Shown here: piece by piece, positions 12,901 to 28,600 of the stretch
How positions within the stretch are numbered: the stretch's first letter is position 1
Layout: each line of letters starts with the position of its first letter
NCBI RefSeq assembly: GCF_000699445.3
Contig: NC_067202.1
Coordinates: 620,001-684,000 of the forward strand
Direction: 5' to 3'
From: Schistosoma haematobium
Taxonomy: Eukaryota; Platyhelminthes; Trematoda; Strigeidida; Schistosomatidae
DNA length: 64,000 nucleotides
The notes under the pieces: model-generated
What the model was told of the DNA's origin: nothing
The model's database searches: none
Seen by the model: the letters and a program-made list of their open reading frames with translations, nothing else
Program-made: the position numbers and the translations under genes

Positions 12901-15900
12901 AAAACACAGTTAGAAACAAAAGAATATAACCAGGTATAATTCATATAGCAACAATGATAAATTAAAAAGTAATTTTATTGAATGAAAATAACTTCCCCCC
13001 CAAGTATATTGACCAAAGAAGATTTACGGATTTGAAATTATTGCCTCAATCTAAGGTGACCTGCTTGAATATCTGGACTACCTGTTTCTGCCATCTAGAT
13101 ATTTCAAAAAATTGTCTGTTTTTTTGTTTGTTTCAAAAAATTATTATGGTAATTAATTGCATAACCTATTCAGGTGTGTTTATGAAACGTTTACGACATT
13201 TCGCTGTACAAAAGAGCCCAATCAGGGATATCGTGATGACTGGCAATATGCATCAAAAAGAAAATATACATTAATCAGATGTTGATTGACTGGATTGCTA
13301 ACATCTAACTGACGACCGCTAAATATGTTATCGTCAGGATCGATCAAGAAATACGAAACGAAAACTCGCTGAAATACTTTGTGTTGAGAATTCTAATATT
13401 GTATCAAAATTATGATATTGATTAAAGCTAATGTGTTGAATGAATCATGAAACTAAGAGCATATACCGAAGCTTCCGGTATATGATTTATATGATTACTA
13501 AACTTTATGAAGACGTTACGCAATATACAACGATGTCAATTAGGATATATAAGATACACTTTTTTTTGAATATTTGCCAGGTTTTCCATGGTGGTTTAGC
13601 TTTGATCAACTCATGAATTCAACTATTAAATTACTATAATATCCACAAAACTCCTCTCTGATTGTAACTATCATATGCTTACTAGTGACTGTCTCTAAGA
13701 GGTAGTTCCCGAATTTCTAGTGTGAAGCTGTGACCAATAAAGTTCGAACGTTCAACCCTAGATTTTCTGTACACACACGAACCTTGGAGTAAAGCTTTTC
13801 ATCCATGTTTCGCACCTTTTCTCTCGTATTCAAGTCACTGTGTAGATTTAGCCTGGGATATACTAGTTGAGCTTAGGCAACCTAATCTAACATTCAACTA
13901 GATGACTTATCAAGTAAAATAGCTAATTTTGTCAAAGTTATACGTCACAATGATTGACCTAAAGACGTTGGACTACTTTCACATCACTTTTTCAAATAAC
14001 TTGTAATTCATTATATGAAATCAGTGAATATGAATTGACAATACCAAGTACATTTCAATCTGAAGTCACTATATGTTATATACAGTTGCATAATAGAAAA
14101 CCTAAGTATATATATTACAGAGTTATTACATAATTTTGATTACATACTTGATATTATTTGACCATGTTGATCTATCCAATATATAGATGGTGTAGGATTT
14201 CCTATAGCATGACAAACAATAGTACTTGGTTCTTCGTATAAAACAATCCAAGGTTCGTTGGAAAACTGTAAAATTACTGGAGCATCTGAAATTATATTAG
14301 TAAATAATAGAGAAGAGTTAATATATTACTGAAACATCGGTTCGTAAACATTTAAAGTATAACGAAGGTTTGTGTTATATCCGGACGAGAAATAAATGCA
14401 TGGTAACTGCCAGGAATTGCTTATGGACCGTTATCATATAAATATTGTCTATGTCTAAGTAACTAAATTGTAGGTATATTCATATTCCTTCTATTTATAA
14501 GCTTCCATTTGACCTATTGACCACTATTATACGGTTTACTATCCTTAAGTTATTCGCAATCTATTAGTTACAGTCACTCATAATCACAGCCACTTTTGGG
14601 TTTGATCTTTTACAAATGTTATATTCTGTACTATGGTATGATGTGGTATGGTTTGTTTGTATATAAACGCAGTATGTCTAAAATATATGATTTGTACAGC
14701 GGGGCCTGATATTGGTGTCCTGAACTCAACTAGCTGGATCAGGTGAGTATCTGAACCGCCCATACTGTTTTATGTGACACTGAATCGGTCAGTAAGTCAG
14801 TGTTCTAACTGGTGATCGTATCACATGATATATATTAACCACGATGTGAGGACATAACAGTTTGTATTTCTATTTTGGCAGTTTTTGTTCTATACCTACC
14901 TCTTAGAAAACGATGACGGTGTACCAAAATATTTCTGACTATAAGGAAACATATGATACAGTATATGAAATGTAACCGAAGCGATCACGTTATATATAGC
15001 ATTTTACAATGGATTCTCTATAATTAATTTCAAATATTCATCTGTGATCACGACATTCGTGTGATAACAATACTGAAATTAGCATATTACTTCGGTGTTT
15101 GTAGTATTAACTAATATGGTCAGATAGATGACGTTCATTTAAACCATATTGTCCTGAATTACTGAGTAACTAATTCAAATGAATTTTATGCGTTTCAATC
15201 TCGGAATGAACATAAACTTAGAATCTAGATACTTACAGATGAAAAGTTCACAAATCGCGATTTTCGGATTATTTTGCTAGCCACGTCTCAAATTAAGATA
15301 TTGCTTGGAGGTAGTCGATAGGAAACCTTCGACTTTGGTTCCGTGCTACTTGGCACTCTTTAGCAAAATGTACTTGTAATCTTGAGCGAACTGATGCTAA
15401 CTGACAAATTTGACCCAAAGTCACCCACCTTTACTGTCAGAGATGGTACCACTGGGCTATCCGGGACGCGACTAACATTTTGTAGGATTGAGATGTAATT
15501 ACAAAAATGATTAGTAACTAGGTGGTGATCAATCAGACTATTATACTTTAAACTACAAGTTACAATTCGTTGATTTTGTATCAGTTATATGACTGTTTGA
15601 TATCATCTTTCCAATTGTTTATTCAGAGTTCAAATATGTTCGTCTTGATTAACTTTTAAATCTGTTGGATCTTCATGTCAGATGAAGAAAGAAAATACAT
15701 ATTAGATTAATCAAAAATTAAAAAGATCACCGTATTTCACTTAAGTCCATGTTCACAATGAAAGACAACATAAGTCGTTACGTAGTTTTAGTGATATACC
15801 TTTTTTTCCATATTATTCCTTAAGTTTAAGTGATTTGAATAAGTTTTTCCGGTTAGCATATTTTTAACGAGTTTGTTTTTTACGGGATGGGGTCGCTAAC

Positions 15901-16593
15901 CCCATGCCAAAACCTCCTCCTTTATCCGAGCTTGGGACCGGCAGTGGCCCCAGAGGGGCTCCAGGCGAAAGAAGAAATTAGAAAGAAACGCTGGAAATGG
16001 ATAGGACACACGTTGAGGAAAGCACCCAACTACGTCACAAGACAAGCCCTAATCACATGGAATCCTCAAGGCCAAAGGAGAAAAGGAAGACCAAAGAACA
16101 CAATACGTCGAGAAATGGAGACAGACATGAGAAAAATGAACTAAAATTATTTAGAACTGGAAAGGAAGACCCAGGAAGGAGTGCGTTTGAGAATTCTAGC
16201 CTATGCTAAAATGGGAGTAACAGGAATAAGTGAGTAAGTATTTCTTAGGTTCATTGACGATAAAAAACTAAACGAACTGGGTTACAAGGAAGGATATAGT
16301 CATTTTCACTTATAAAATACAGGAGAAGTAGTAGTGTAGTGAACGAGAACACAATTGAGAACAATCGAATGTATGTGAATACAAAATTACAGAACATCTT
16401 AGTAAAATCTGAGAGTCATATAGTAAATAGTTCAGTTCCAAAATGTCAATCGATCGTCTTAGATATTATTATTACTTTATTTCCATATCAATCGCTCTCT
16501 CTGGTTGTTCTATTCTCTTTAGTTTTCTTAAACTTCAGCTACCAGACATTGCAATACGTATATCTGTAAACATCAGTAGACACACTACAGTAA

Positions 16594-16643
<50 letters not shown>

Positions 16644-19600
16644 ATAGTAGAATTAATTTTTATCAAATGTGCTAAGGAATAATCAATTCTTATTAGTTTC
16701 ATTATACTGGAATGCTGAATAGCATACATAACGTAGATTACATTGACGTTTACATGTAAAGTGCTAAAAATTTTATTAACGATTTTGGTTTGCAATTTTC
16801 TTGCGTAGCAAAAAAAACAATCTCTTTTCTGACTTTTTGTTCTACTTGTCATAGTTACATCTACATAAGATTGAATAACGATTTTTTTCGTTGGAAATAT
16901 ACAAGAATTTGTCAATTATATTTAATCCAAGCCCTAACTTGAAATCCTGAAGGGGAGAGGGAAAGAGGAAGGCCAAAGTACACATTATAACGCTAAATAG
17001 AAACAAAGATGAAAAGGATGAATAGGAACTGAAAAGAGCTAGAAAAGGTTGCTCAGGACAGGGTTGGATGGAGAGTGCTATTGAGCGGCCTATGCTCCTT
17101 CACGAGGAGTAACAGGTGTAAGTAAGTAAGTAATTCAATATTGTATATGAATTACTTATGAAGAAGTTTTTAAAAATGATCATTCTACGATGTATTCTAC
17201 TAATCAAGATTTGAAATATTTGCGATTTGTATTCTGCACACATTCTGTGCCCACTGTCTATCTTCCCTTAAACTATAGGGCTAAAATCGCTTCATACCAT
17301 TCTCTCTACGAACTGATTCTTTCTTTCTGTACTATATCCTTGCATAAAATCTCCCTTGTATATATTACACCATTGAGTTAACTACTTCTATTAATCCACT
17401 GTTCGTTTCGCTGTGCTAATGAGGTATGACAACTTGAACCGATGTATATATGTGCCTGGTCGCACGTTGTAACTGACTGACTGACGGGCTACACATGGTT
17501 TCCATGGTTGACCTTAATAGTTTTCATGAACATTAACTCCGCCTGTAGTCCCTCCGAGGGCTACTGCCGGTCCTAAGCTCGGATAAAGGAGGAGGGTTGG
17601 GCATGAGGTTAGCGACCCCATCCCGTAGAAAACTAACTCTCTAAAAAACGCTAACCAGAAAAAAATTATTCAAACCTTAATTCTTTAATAGGTTCATAGT
17701 TTTTGTAATGAAAAAACAAAATGAATCGTAAAACTTACATCTTACAGAGATTTTATATGGTTCTGATATACTTGCACCTATTCTATTCACAGCTTTACAT
17801 ATAATTTGCATACCATCATGTGACCGGGATACCTTCAGTCGAAAATGACTGGATGTATTTCCATAAGGAGTATTTGTTGGAAAATACACTGATGATCTTG
17901 TGTTCTACAATGAAAATGAGAAAAGATTCAAATGATCGACTTGCAAATAATCCACTAGTAGTGAAACATTCATTATTGTTATACTAAACTCGATACGTTG
18001 ATATTGTCAATGTTTACACCACGGACTGAATTGAAGTGGACAAACAGTGAATGTCAGGAAGTACTAGAGAGATTACTCGTCTTAGTGTGGTACTCCTTTA
18101 TGAGATGCTTCCTCAACCGCACCGAGAATCGAATTCTAGATCGTTGACGAGCACCCAATATTAAACTATTAGGCTGGAGTCCAGTGGTTAATATAAATGA
18201 CTAGTCAATCCACTGTACTGCAAAACAACCTTTCATTGCCTACTATAGATTATTGTTTCCAACACAAAATTATTGAAACCCACTGATTACGACTACTCAC
18301 CAATATCCAAGAAATTCCAGCGCGCGAGTGACGCAATTTCGTGGATTGTTTGAAGTTAGATATTAACACCATTAGACGCCGGCTCAGTGGTCTAGAGGTT
18401 AAGCGAGCGCGCAAGTGGGATCGTGGATGCACATTGCTGAGTAGTCCCATAATAGGATGAAACGGCCATTCATTTCTTCTACGTTTTACATGGTGGTCTA
18501 GCTTTAATCGACTCATGTATTCAACTATTAAATTACTATAATGCCCACAAAATCACCCTGTGATTATAAATTCAGTTTAGTTTAATTAATAGAACTACCA
18601 AAAGTTTTACGATATTAAAACTTTACCGTGTCTTTCTATCTTTGATTATCAGTAAACTTAATCTATTACTGACTAAATATTGATAACATCAAATGAAATG
18701 AGGCTGAAATAAATTCCCATATAGAGATACAGAGTGATAGGTAAGACTATAATTTATGGATGAGTAAATCAGATCTAGGGAAACAGATCTTGGTACTTTG
18801 GTACTTTAACTGATGTCAGTTCATGACGAAAACCATAAATCTAATTCCTTACCATAACTATCGACTGTTATTCATAATTCTAAATTCTCACACTAGTTTG
18901 TAACTCTCATTTAGCTCTAATAAGTAGACGGACATTCTTAAAGTTACTAAGGTGTCGTTCAATAGTCGTCCCTAAAGTATAGTGTCACCGAGTCATATTA
19001 AAATTTTACAGGTTTATCAAGGAGGAAATATAAATGAATCTGGTGAAAAGATGACGATCAACAAAATTATGATAAAATTTTTGTTTGACTGTAAACATCT
19101 CAAAACACAAAGAAAAATGTTATTGATGTATTTGGTATTGTCTACTTGTATCGTTCTATTGTTGTTTAGGATTGCAATTGATCAGTATGTTATTGGTATA
19201 TGTGCATACTGTGCGGATTGCCTAAATATTGCCTTAATTCACAAGCATTCTAAGCACAGATGGATGGAGGCTAGCAGTGGGACCAAGGATGCACGTTTCG
19301 TCCTATTTGGGACTGGTCGGCTGGATGTACCTGCATCCCAGGATTGATGTACAGCTCGAGACTCAGTAGCTGAGTTGACAATGCGGTGTAGTTTGAAGTG
19401 CACGGTGATGGACTCAAACTCCAGAGTGAACATCAACTCTGGGATGCTGGTACGCCCATCTGACGAGTCCAAAATAGGATGAAACGTGTATTCTGGATTC
19501 CACTGCTAGCATCTATCCATCTCTGCTTATAATATTATAGATTGTTGAAAAGTAAATTACATGTAAATAGGTTACTTACTTCAATTGTCTTTAATGAGTC

Positions 19601-22600
19601 TTTTATATTGAAATTTATATCATGTAATGTTTCCAATTTCATTGAAGTTATAGTTGTATTTTGTATTGGAAGAAATGACCAAAATATTTGAGGTGAAGGT
19701 AATCCTTTTTCACTTTGACATAATAAATTAAGATATTCACCTTCAATAAAATATGGTTCTTTATTTGATTCTTTACTTAATTCATATAATTTTTCATCAG
19801 TCATTTGTATGTTAACTGTAATAGAAGGTTTAGCCGGAGGAGCTAAAAATGTCAAATGTCAACAAATGTGATTATCTCCTTGAAAAAATTACTAGAGACT
19901 TGTAAAAAAAGAGAGTTCTTTTCAATAATATTTACCAGACAAATTCACTTGGTATTGTTTGTTTGAATCATCCCATTGAGGTTTAAGACTGCAATTGATC
20001 AGTCTCTTATTGGCATATGTGCATACCGTGCGTATGCCTCGATATTGCCTTAATTCACAAGCTTTTTGTAGGCAAGGATGGATAGTGGCTAGCAGCGGAA
20101 TCCAGGACGCTCGTTTCGTCCTGTTCGGGACTCGTCAGCTGGATGTACCTGCATCTCAGTGGTGATGTTCACTCCGGCACTCGAACTCAGTACCGTTCGC
20201 TTCAAACGCCATCGCGTCATCCGTCTTTGCATATTATGCTTGCGAATTATGGCAACAACGAGGCACTACCCATAGTATGCACATATGCCAATAACAAACT
20301 GATGGATTGCAGTCCCAAACATCAATAGGAAGATTCAAACAAACAAGATCAAATGAATTTAAACTTCACCTTGTTGCATAAGCAGTTGGCTATCAGGACC
20401 AAGCAGCTAAATAGATAACTCGGTCGCGCTTGAAGCGAAAGGTTATAAATTCGAATCCTAGAGTAAACATCAACGCTGAGATCCAAGTACATCCGGCTCA
20501 CGAGTTCCGAACAAAACGAAATGCGTGTCCTGGACTCCACTACTAGCCACTATCCATCTTTATATGTTTACCAGCGTTTATATATTACCCCTTAGTAGGT
20601 TGAGATGAAATTTTATAACATTCCAAAACTGATTGTTGTGATTGTTATTTTAGTTCTTATGCTTGTTAATCCTTATGACGAATAGGGGACCGGCCAGAAA
20701 TCTCCAATTTTCTCTCTCTCTCTCTCTGTCGATCTTTCCCATCGCGCGTTTCATTCGTTTATTCTTGATGTCTACCTTAAATGTTCAGGACAGGGTGTGA
20801 TCTGGTTTGCCTCTTTTCTTTCTGACTTCAGAATTTCGAGCGTAGACGTGCTTTTGTGTTGTAATTTGATGATTTCCGCATCGTATGCGTCTGGTGTCCG
20901 TCCCATCCAACTCGAGTGGATTTTGCTTATCTCTTAATTATTTGAAAACCAATTTGTTCTCTCACACAATAAGGTGTTGCTGATGGTGTCTTGACAACGG
21001 ATGTTTAGTATCGTGTGTTGAAAACTGTCTATAAATACCTGTACATTTTTGCTGATGGTTGTGGGAGTTCTCGAAGTTTCAGTTCAGAGCTTACGTTTGT
21101 ATTCAAAATATTGACTTTGATGTTGACTGACAGACATTTGTTTTGAGTGACATAGATTCTTCGGTTGTAGGAATGCTGCTGTTGCATTGGTAATAAGTTC
21201 ATTCAGATTCACATCAAATCCTCCTTATTTTTCAACGATTTTGACCAGGTTTTACACATCTTCTAGAACTTCTCCATCAAGTGTGATTGGGTTGGTGTTT
21301 TCCATATTGTATTTTGGGATCATGCTTTTTCATTTGTGTATTTTGAGGCTTATTGAAGCAGAGGCTACTGTCACACTGGCTGATTTCAGCTATATTTGTT
21401 GTTGTGTATTGGATAGAAGAGCTAAGTTATATGTAAAGATCAAATTATCTATCTGATTTCAAGCTGTCCTCTGAGATGCGTTTTTGACCTTGTCAATATC
21501 TGGAACGAAAGTTGCACTAAACGTTCGTTATGCCGTTTTTTCAGCCGCTTAGTGCATATTTAACCCCAGTTTCTTCTTGAACAAGCTGATTACCATTAGT
21601 ATAAGAATGATCAATACAAATAGTGTACCCCAGGTATTAGTTGTTTATTGATTATTTGATCGGGTACACACATGTATACCTAGCTTAAAGTCACACTGCA
21701 TTTCTAAGGGATTGTTGGATGAATAAGTTACCTAAACTGTTGAAAAAATCGAACATCTAACAAAGTTGAAGACAGCGATTGAGACAATACTACTTAGAAA
21801 TAAAAATAAACTCAATTTCATTTCTACTTTTGTCTTCATTTAAGGTGGAAACAAAGATACTTCGTTTAAGTTAATTGTTCATTTTTTATGATGTCTATTG
21901 TTTGTTTGCTTGTTTTAAAATGTATCTACTTTTAAAGAAATAGTAAAATTATTTATGAAACGAGCTTCTGAACTTTTTTCATAATAGCTCAGAAAGCCGT
22001 GGTAAGAACGAGGCTGGGGAAATTTATCTCTCCCTCTCCAAATTCTCTCACATGACCACGCGTATACAACCACTCCAACGGAAGTCCTACTCACTGCCTT
22101 CTCGCAACACGTGTGTCATTTACGAAATTGAGAAGAGAAAAAGTGAATATCTGGCCCTTTAATCGGGTTGGTGGACATGGAGAGTCCACATAAGGGAGTT
22201 GGAAAACCCGAATTACAAACCATTGGTGCACAAGGGCTCTAGGATCCTGAAGGAACAAATGGTGAAAGAATGAAACGTTGATAACCATCTATCAAAGGAC
22301 TGCATCTCCTGACGTTGTTCCACTGTCATGTGAATCAGACACTTAGGTCCAAGGCTCCGGGTGTGGCTCCCCAAGAAAGCCACCTAATTCGGTCTGGGCA
22401 CCCGGGAAGTATCATAGTCCACCCACAAACCAAGTGATTTGTGTGACGTATATGTATTCGGTGCTCCTTTGTACTAATATTTATATGTTCAAAGGATTGT
22501 TTATACAGTTGATCTATATGAATACCATGGCAAAACCTATGAAAAACATCTTAGATATATCAGTTAGTTTTTGTTGATTATTACATCATTGACTTACTTT

Positions 22601-25600
22601 GAACAATTAAATATCTATTCATTGTTACTGTATTAACACCAGCTAACATTGCACATTGATAATTACCACTATGATATGATTGAACATTAATTATTGTTAA
22701 AATTCCATTTGAATGTACTTGTATATCAATCAAATGAATTTGTTCTCTAATTATAAATGGAAAGAAAAAGAAAAGATCATTTAACTAAATGTAAGATGAA
22801 GTCTTCACATGGAATGTTTAATTACTGAATTTCAATGTAAGAAGATTTGTTCATGCAATTACGATTGAATAACTTCAATAGATCATGGTATATCGAACAC
22901 TGTTTTGTGTACTACTGATATTGATAGATATAAGTAGTATGTATCACTGATCGAAAGTGAAATACCCGGTGATAAAAGGTTAAGATAAGAGAAACGAGAA
23001 TAATTGGCGTGGGAAAGTAAGAACAATGAAGCCTGAGACAACTGATTGACATTTCGCAAATGCAGTATTTATTGTATGATTCTCAGATTTTACAAAGAAA
23101 TTCTGTAATGTTGCATAGAAATATATTTGGTTGTCCTCACTTGTTCTTTCCCATATTCACATCAAAACTATTTTTGTTTCCAACTTAAATAAAAGATCAT
23201 ATAATTTATCGATTTATCGAAAAAAGGAAGTCGGAAGAGTACACTTCGTCGGGAATCGGAAGCATATATGAAAAGGATGAATAGCAACTGGAAAGGATTT
23301 CCCAGAACAGTGTTGGATGGAGAATGCTTTTGGGCGGCCTATGCTCCTTCACGATGGTTAACAAGCGTAAGTAAGTAACTGATTCACTTATCCCAATTTG
23401 AGATCTGTACTGATAGATAACATATGCGCCACAAAAGTCACTTGATTTGTGTATGTGTTATGATAATACCTGGAGCCTTCGACCTAATGGTAGAAACCAC
23501 AAGACAGTGGAGCGACGTCAGGAGATGAGGTCCCATGGCAGACGGTGACCAACAGTTTGTACATACGCCTTTTTTCCCTCAGGATTCTTGTAACCGATGT
23601 TCACGATTGCTTTACACTGGGGGTTTTCCAACTGCCCCAGGTAGACTCTTGGTGTCTAACAACTCGGATAGAGCACTGGACATTTGCTTTTCATCTTCTC
23701 GATTTCGTAAATGACACCTGTGTTGCGAGAAGGCATGGGGTAGGACTTCCATGCGAGTAGCTGTATACGCGTGAAATTAGAAGAGAGTAAAATCAATTGA
23801 CTACTGACTATGAAAAATTAAAAAGGAATTTCAGGTCTAAAATGAGATAAGAATATACGCGTGCTTCTATCAGGCTTGAATCCCTAATATACCAAAGCAT
23901 TTGACAGTATAGGGTTGTGGTGATTATTGCGTTTTTGAGTGAGATTATCAACTGATTGATGATAGACCATCATTGAAAACTTGGAAGCACTAGATCGTCG
24001 TTCTACCCTATTGTGAGACTCCTCAGTGACAGTGCACATCCACCATCACACTAGTGGGATTCGAACTCGGTCTCGCGCCAGGCGCTTAACCAACTAGACC
24101 ACTGAGCTGGCCGGCATCCAACGGTGTTATTGTCTAACTTCAACTAATCCACGAAATTGAGAGACACATTTGCCATTGTCATCAGTAAGTTAGCACCTCA
24201 TAACTGACCCGGTTGAACTCCATTGGTCACTGTTTCTCACTAGAACTCCATGATATATCTCTTGAAGCCAGTCACTAGTGAGCATATGTTGATTAGTATC
24301 AGAAGGGGTTTTGTGGAGATTGTAGTAATTTCAACAGTTGAGATCATGAGTCAATTGAAGCTAGACCACTATGGAAAACCTGGAAGCATTTGTCACTATT
24401 CAATAACAAATATACCCATAGTATGAAGTGATATTCATTCATCACTAAAAAATAGTATTCTACCATAATACTGTATACTTTATTGTATATTTTTAATAGA
24501 TCGAATATATTTCCACACTTTCACTTAGAAACAAAACATCATAGTTTCTATACTGAATATGAATCTTTAAAAAATCTACTTCATCGAATGGAATAATTTA
24601 TTCATTAAGCAAAAAAAAAATAAGGGAATTATTCAAACATAATTCATTTCCTACTTTAGAATTAATAAAATTAATTTGTCTCGATTCAAATAAAACTTTG
24701 ATATGATAAATAGAAAGCCAATGAATCAGTAGAGTGAAATGAAGTGGAGTAAGATGTAGTAGAGTACAGTGGATTGTAGTGAAGTTGAGTGGGGTGGAGT
24801 GGAGTAGGTTAGAGTGAAGTGGAGTGTATATATTTGTATAACGTTCTGAAATAAATGAAATGCAATATATATATATATATGTATACTGAGATGTAAAAAG
24901 TGACAATCCAAAGTTTTATTTCGTATTGCGAAACAAAATAAAACATTCTAAATATATTCACTTGATAGTGTTTATTTGGATCATTCTATTGATGTTTAAG
25001 ACTGTAATTAATCAGTTGACGAGTTTCAAATCGGACGAAACGCTTGTCATGGATTCCATTGTCAGTCACTGTACATTTTTGCTTAGCAGGCTTGGGAATT
25101 AAGGCAATAGCGAAGTAATACGCACAGTATACACATATATCAATAAGAAATCGATCAATTGCAGTTTTAAACATCAATGGGGAAATACAAGCAAATAACA
25201 CCGAATGAATTTACTAGTTTAGGTTTTTAAGCAATACCAAGTTCATAGTTCTTGCTTTAATCAAACTTGACAATGAGACAAAAGATTGTATAAGACCAAT
25301 TAATTTTCGTATTGATTGTTTGAATCTTCCTATTGATGTTTAGGACTACAATTGATCAATCTCTTATTGAAATATGTACATCCCATGAGGGTTGCCTCGA
25401 TATTGCCTTAATTCACAAGCATTCTAAGCAAAGATAAATAGTGGCTAGCAGTGGAACCTAGGACGCTCGTTTCGTCCTGTTTAGGACTATTTAGCTGTAT
25501 GTACCTGTTCACTTCAAACGCCATCGTGTTATCCGCTTAGCTACTGAGTCCTAATAGCTAAGTGGATAAGGTGATGAAGTTTGAAGCAAAAGATAGTTAG

Positions 25601-28600
25601 TTCGAGCCCTAGAGTACTATCATTCAGCGTTTTCGTAAATTATTTTATCTGCTACCTTAAAGACTATACTATCTTCTTAGAAATTTTGTTTTAATTTGAA
25701 AGCATTTTCAAAAATACTTTATACTTATCCTACATATGAACTCAAATAAATGAATAGATTCATGTTCAAATGTTTAACTTCGCTTTTGTCCAAAGTTATC
25801 TGTGTTTTCGCCACTTCAGTAGCCTTTGGACACTACTAAATCGTTAAACTGATTTAAAAACCAAAGCATTTTAAGCTTTTCACTGGATACTATAATAACA
25901 AATTAATCCAACCATCTATCCACAAATTTTAACAACATGAGGGTATTCATGGAGATTGTACGATTTTCGTAGATTTAATCACTATCTTATATTGGCTAGA
26001 CTATGGTTAATGATCAGCAGGCACTGAACCTGTCATGTATTTTCACGTTTGAGACTCTTCAGTAATGAGTTTGAATCCAGAACTTGTAGTCTTGTGCAAA
26101 TCGTACACATTTTGAATAAACCATTATATTTGATAATCTGTCTTATCAGCAATTGTTGGGTCACATCTCTATCAGAACATTGGTTGCAAAAATATCTAGT
26201 TGTTTATTAAATCGCTTGATGTTAGACCACCATTTAAAACTTGGAAGCACTGAACGGCTGTTTCGTCCTATTGTGGAACTCCATAGCAGTGCGCACATAC
26301 GATACCGCCTCGTGGGATTCGAACCCAGAACCTACCGGCTAAACAATTGACTTGAACAATATAAAATAACACAAACATTCAGTTACAAATACATTCTTCT
26401 TCTTGGAATTCATTCCTTTACCTTGCTTAATAATCTTCATTTTATGCATTTTGTGACATATCTGATTCATATCACATAAGAAAATTGTATGTTTCTTTTA
26501 AAACCTACCGACCAGTGAAATTGCTTCTCACATCACTTACCTATAAACACACAATGAGTTATCATTACACACTTTTCATTTCACACCACAAATCTTTTAC
26601 ATACTACTTAAAACATTGTTAACGTTGGTTGGCTGACCTATTCAGAATTCACTTAACAGAAGAACCATGTACCTAAATCACTTAGTGTTATTTTATGTAT
26701 ATCTTCCTATTGTTATTTAGGACTGCAATTGATCAGTCTCATGTTGGCATATGTGCATCCTGTGCGGGTTGCCTCGATATAGCCTTAATTCACAAGCTTT
26801 TTAAACAAAGATGGCGTTTAGTCCTATTTGGGACTTGTCAGCTAGATGTACCTGCATCTCAGAGTTGATGATCACTCTGGCACACGACCTCAGTACCGTT
26901 CTCTTCAAACGCCATTGCGTTATCCACTTATCTACTGAGTCCTGATAGCCACTTGCTTTTGCAATGGGGTGAAGTTTAATTCACTTAGTTTTGTTTTATT
27001 TGTATCTTTCCATTATTATTTAGGACTGTAACTGATCAGTCTCTTATTGGCATATATGCATCCTGTGCAGATTGCCTTGATATTACCTTAATTCACAAGC
27101 TTTTTAAGCAAGGATGAATAGTGGCTACGTACATCCAACTGACGAGTCCCAAATAGGACGAAACGCTCGTCAAACTGGATTCCACTGCTAGCCACTGTTT
27201 TAATAATACATTTTTCCTGTTTAGTGTTTCAAGTGAATTAATTTTTGATAATCTTGTTGAAGGTAGTTAATTTGATTGGTCAAATGAATAATTATCCAAT
27301 CAGACATATGCATACATTCATCAATGTACCATTGTTTACCTTATTGACAATTAAACGTTTTTTTAAAAAAATCAATAATAACTATAAATGTTTAAGTAAC
27401 ATACATCTTAACTTTAGTGTATCATAAGCTGATTTCATGTACATAATCAATGTATTACAAAATGTACTAAACAAGTAAGGTCATAGACTATTCATAACCT
27501 TCTTCTAAATCAAATCCAGTAATTACAGATCTTCCTACAAACGCTAGATCCTGATACTGTAGTGAACAAGAACACCAGTGGGGACAATCGAATGTATTTC
27601 AGCACAAAATTGCAGAGTATTTCATCAAAATCTGAGAACTATATAGTAAGTCGTTAATTTCCAAAATATCAATCCATCATATTAAACTTGACTGTTCCTG
27701 TTTTGCAAATATCAATCCATTATCTCAGATTTCATTGTTCATGCATTGTCATACCAATGGCGTTCCGTTCCTGTTCTTTCTTTATCGACCTTCTACGGAA
27801 ATACATTCTATGCCTGACCACCGTTAATATATTACTTGTGTAGATATAAGTAACCCACACCACAATACTACTGTACTATCATTAAAGAGTTGTTTCCCTA
27901 TAGTCATTTAATAATGTTAACTACAAAATCTAATGATAAAGAATATACTTTACATAACTGACTTACTTGCATGTTACATTAGGTTTACAAACTGCTAGTT
28001 CAATAGTTTCCATAATAGTTTCATTAATAGATGAATCATTTCGATTAGATATTGATAATCCTTTGAAATGATTATCTCTCATTATAATCATTGGTGTAAA
28101 GTACCATATAATGAAATTTGTATTAAGATCTGGTATACAATGTAATGTGATTTGTTCACCTTGTGTAACTGTATGATTATAAGTAGAATATTGTGCATTT
28201 TTCATAATGTATGATGTTGATAATGAAGATTGAACTAGTTTATCAGCATCTTGAATAAATAGTTGAATAGAAAAAGTAGAAATCATGTTTAATTTTCAGT
28301 ATAGGGTTATAGAGAATAATAGGTTTTTGATTGAGGTCATGAACTGATTGATGTTAGATCATCATTGAAAAGCTGGAAACACTGGATGGCCGTTTCGTTC
28401 TGGTATGGGACTCTTCAGCAGTGGGCATCCATGATCCCACTTACGGGATTCGAACCCAAGGTCTTCAGTCTCGCGTGCGAACGTTAACACGTAGACCACT
28501 GAGTCGGTACCCAACGATGTAAATATATAATTTCAACCAATCCACGAAATCGCGTGACCATCTTCCATCGTACAAAGGTGGATACCAGTCTCTACTTGAC

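Noticed and set aside
16443..16915. Open frames with poly-Val or poly-Thr runs
   Set aside because: They are translations of the (TAG)n microsatellite and repeat H on either strand.
22015..23765. Repeat G inverted pair around exon 3 as a regulatory hairpin
   Set aside because: The copies are diverged and repeat G is dispersed elsewhere in both orientations, so the pairing is probably accidental.
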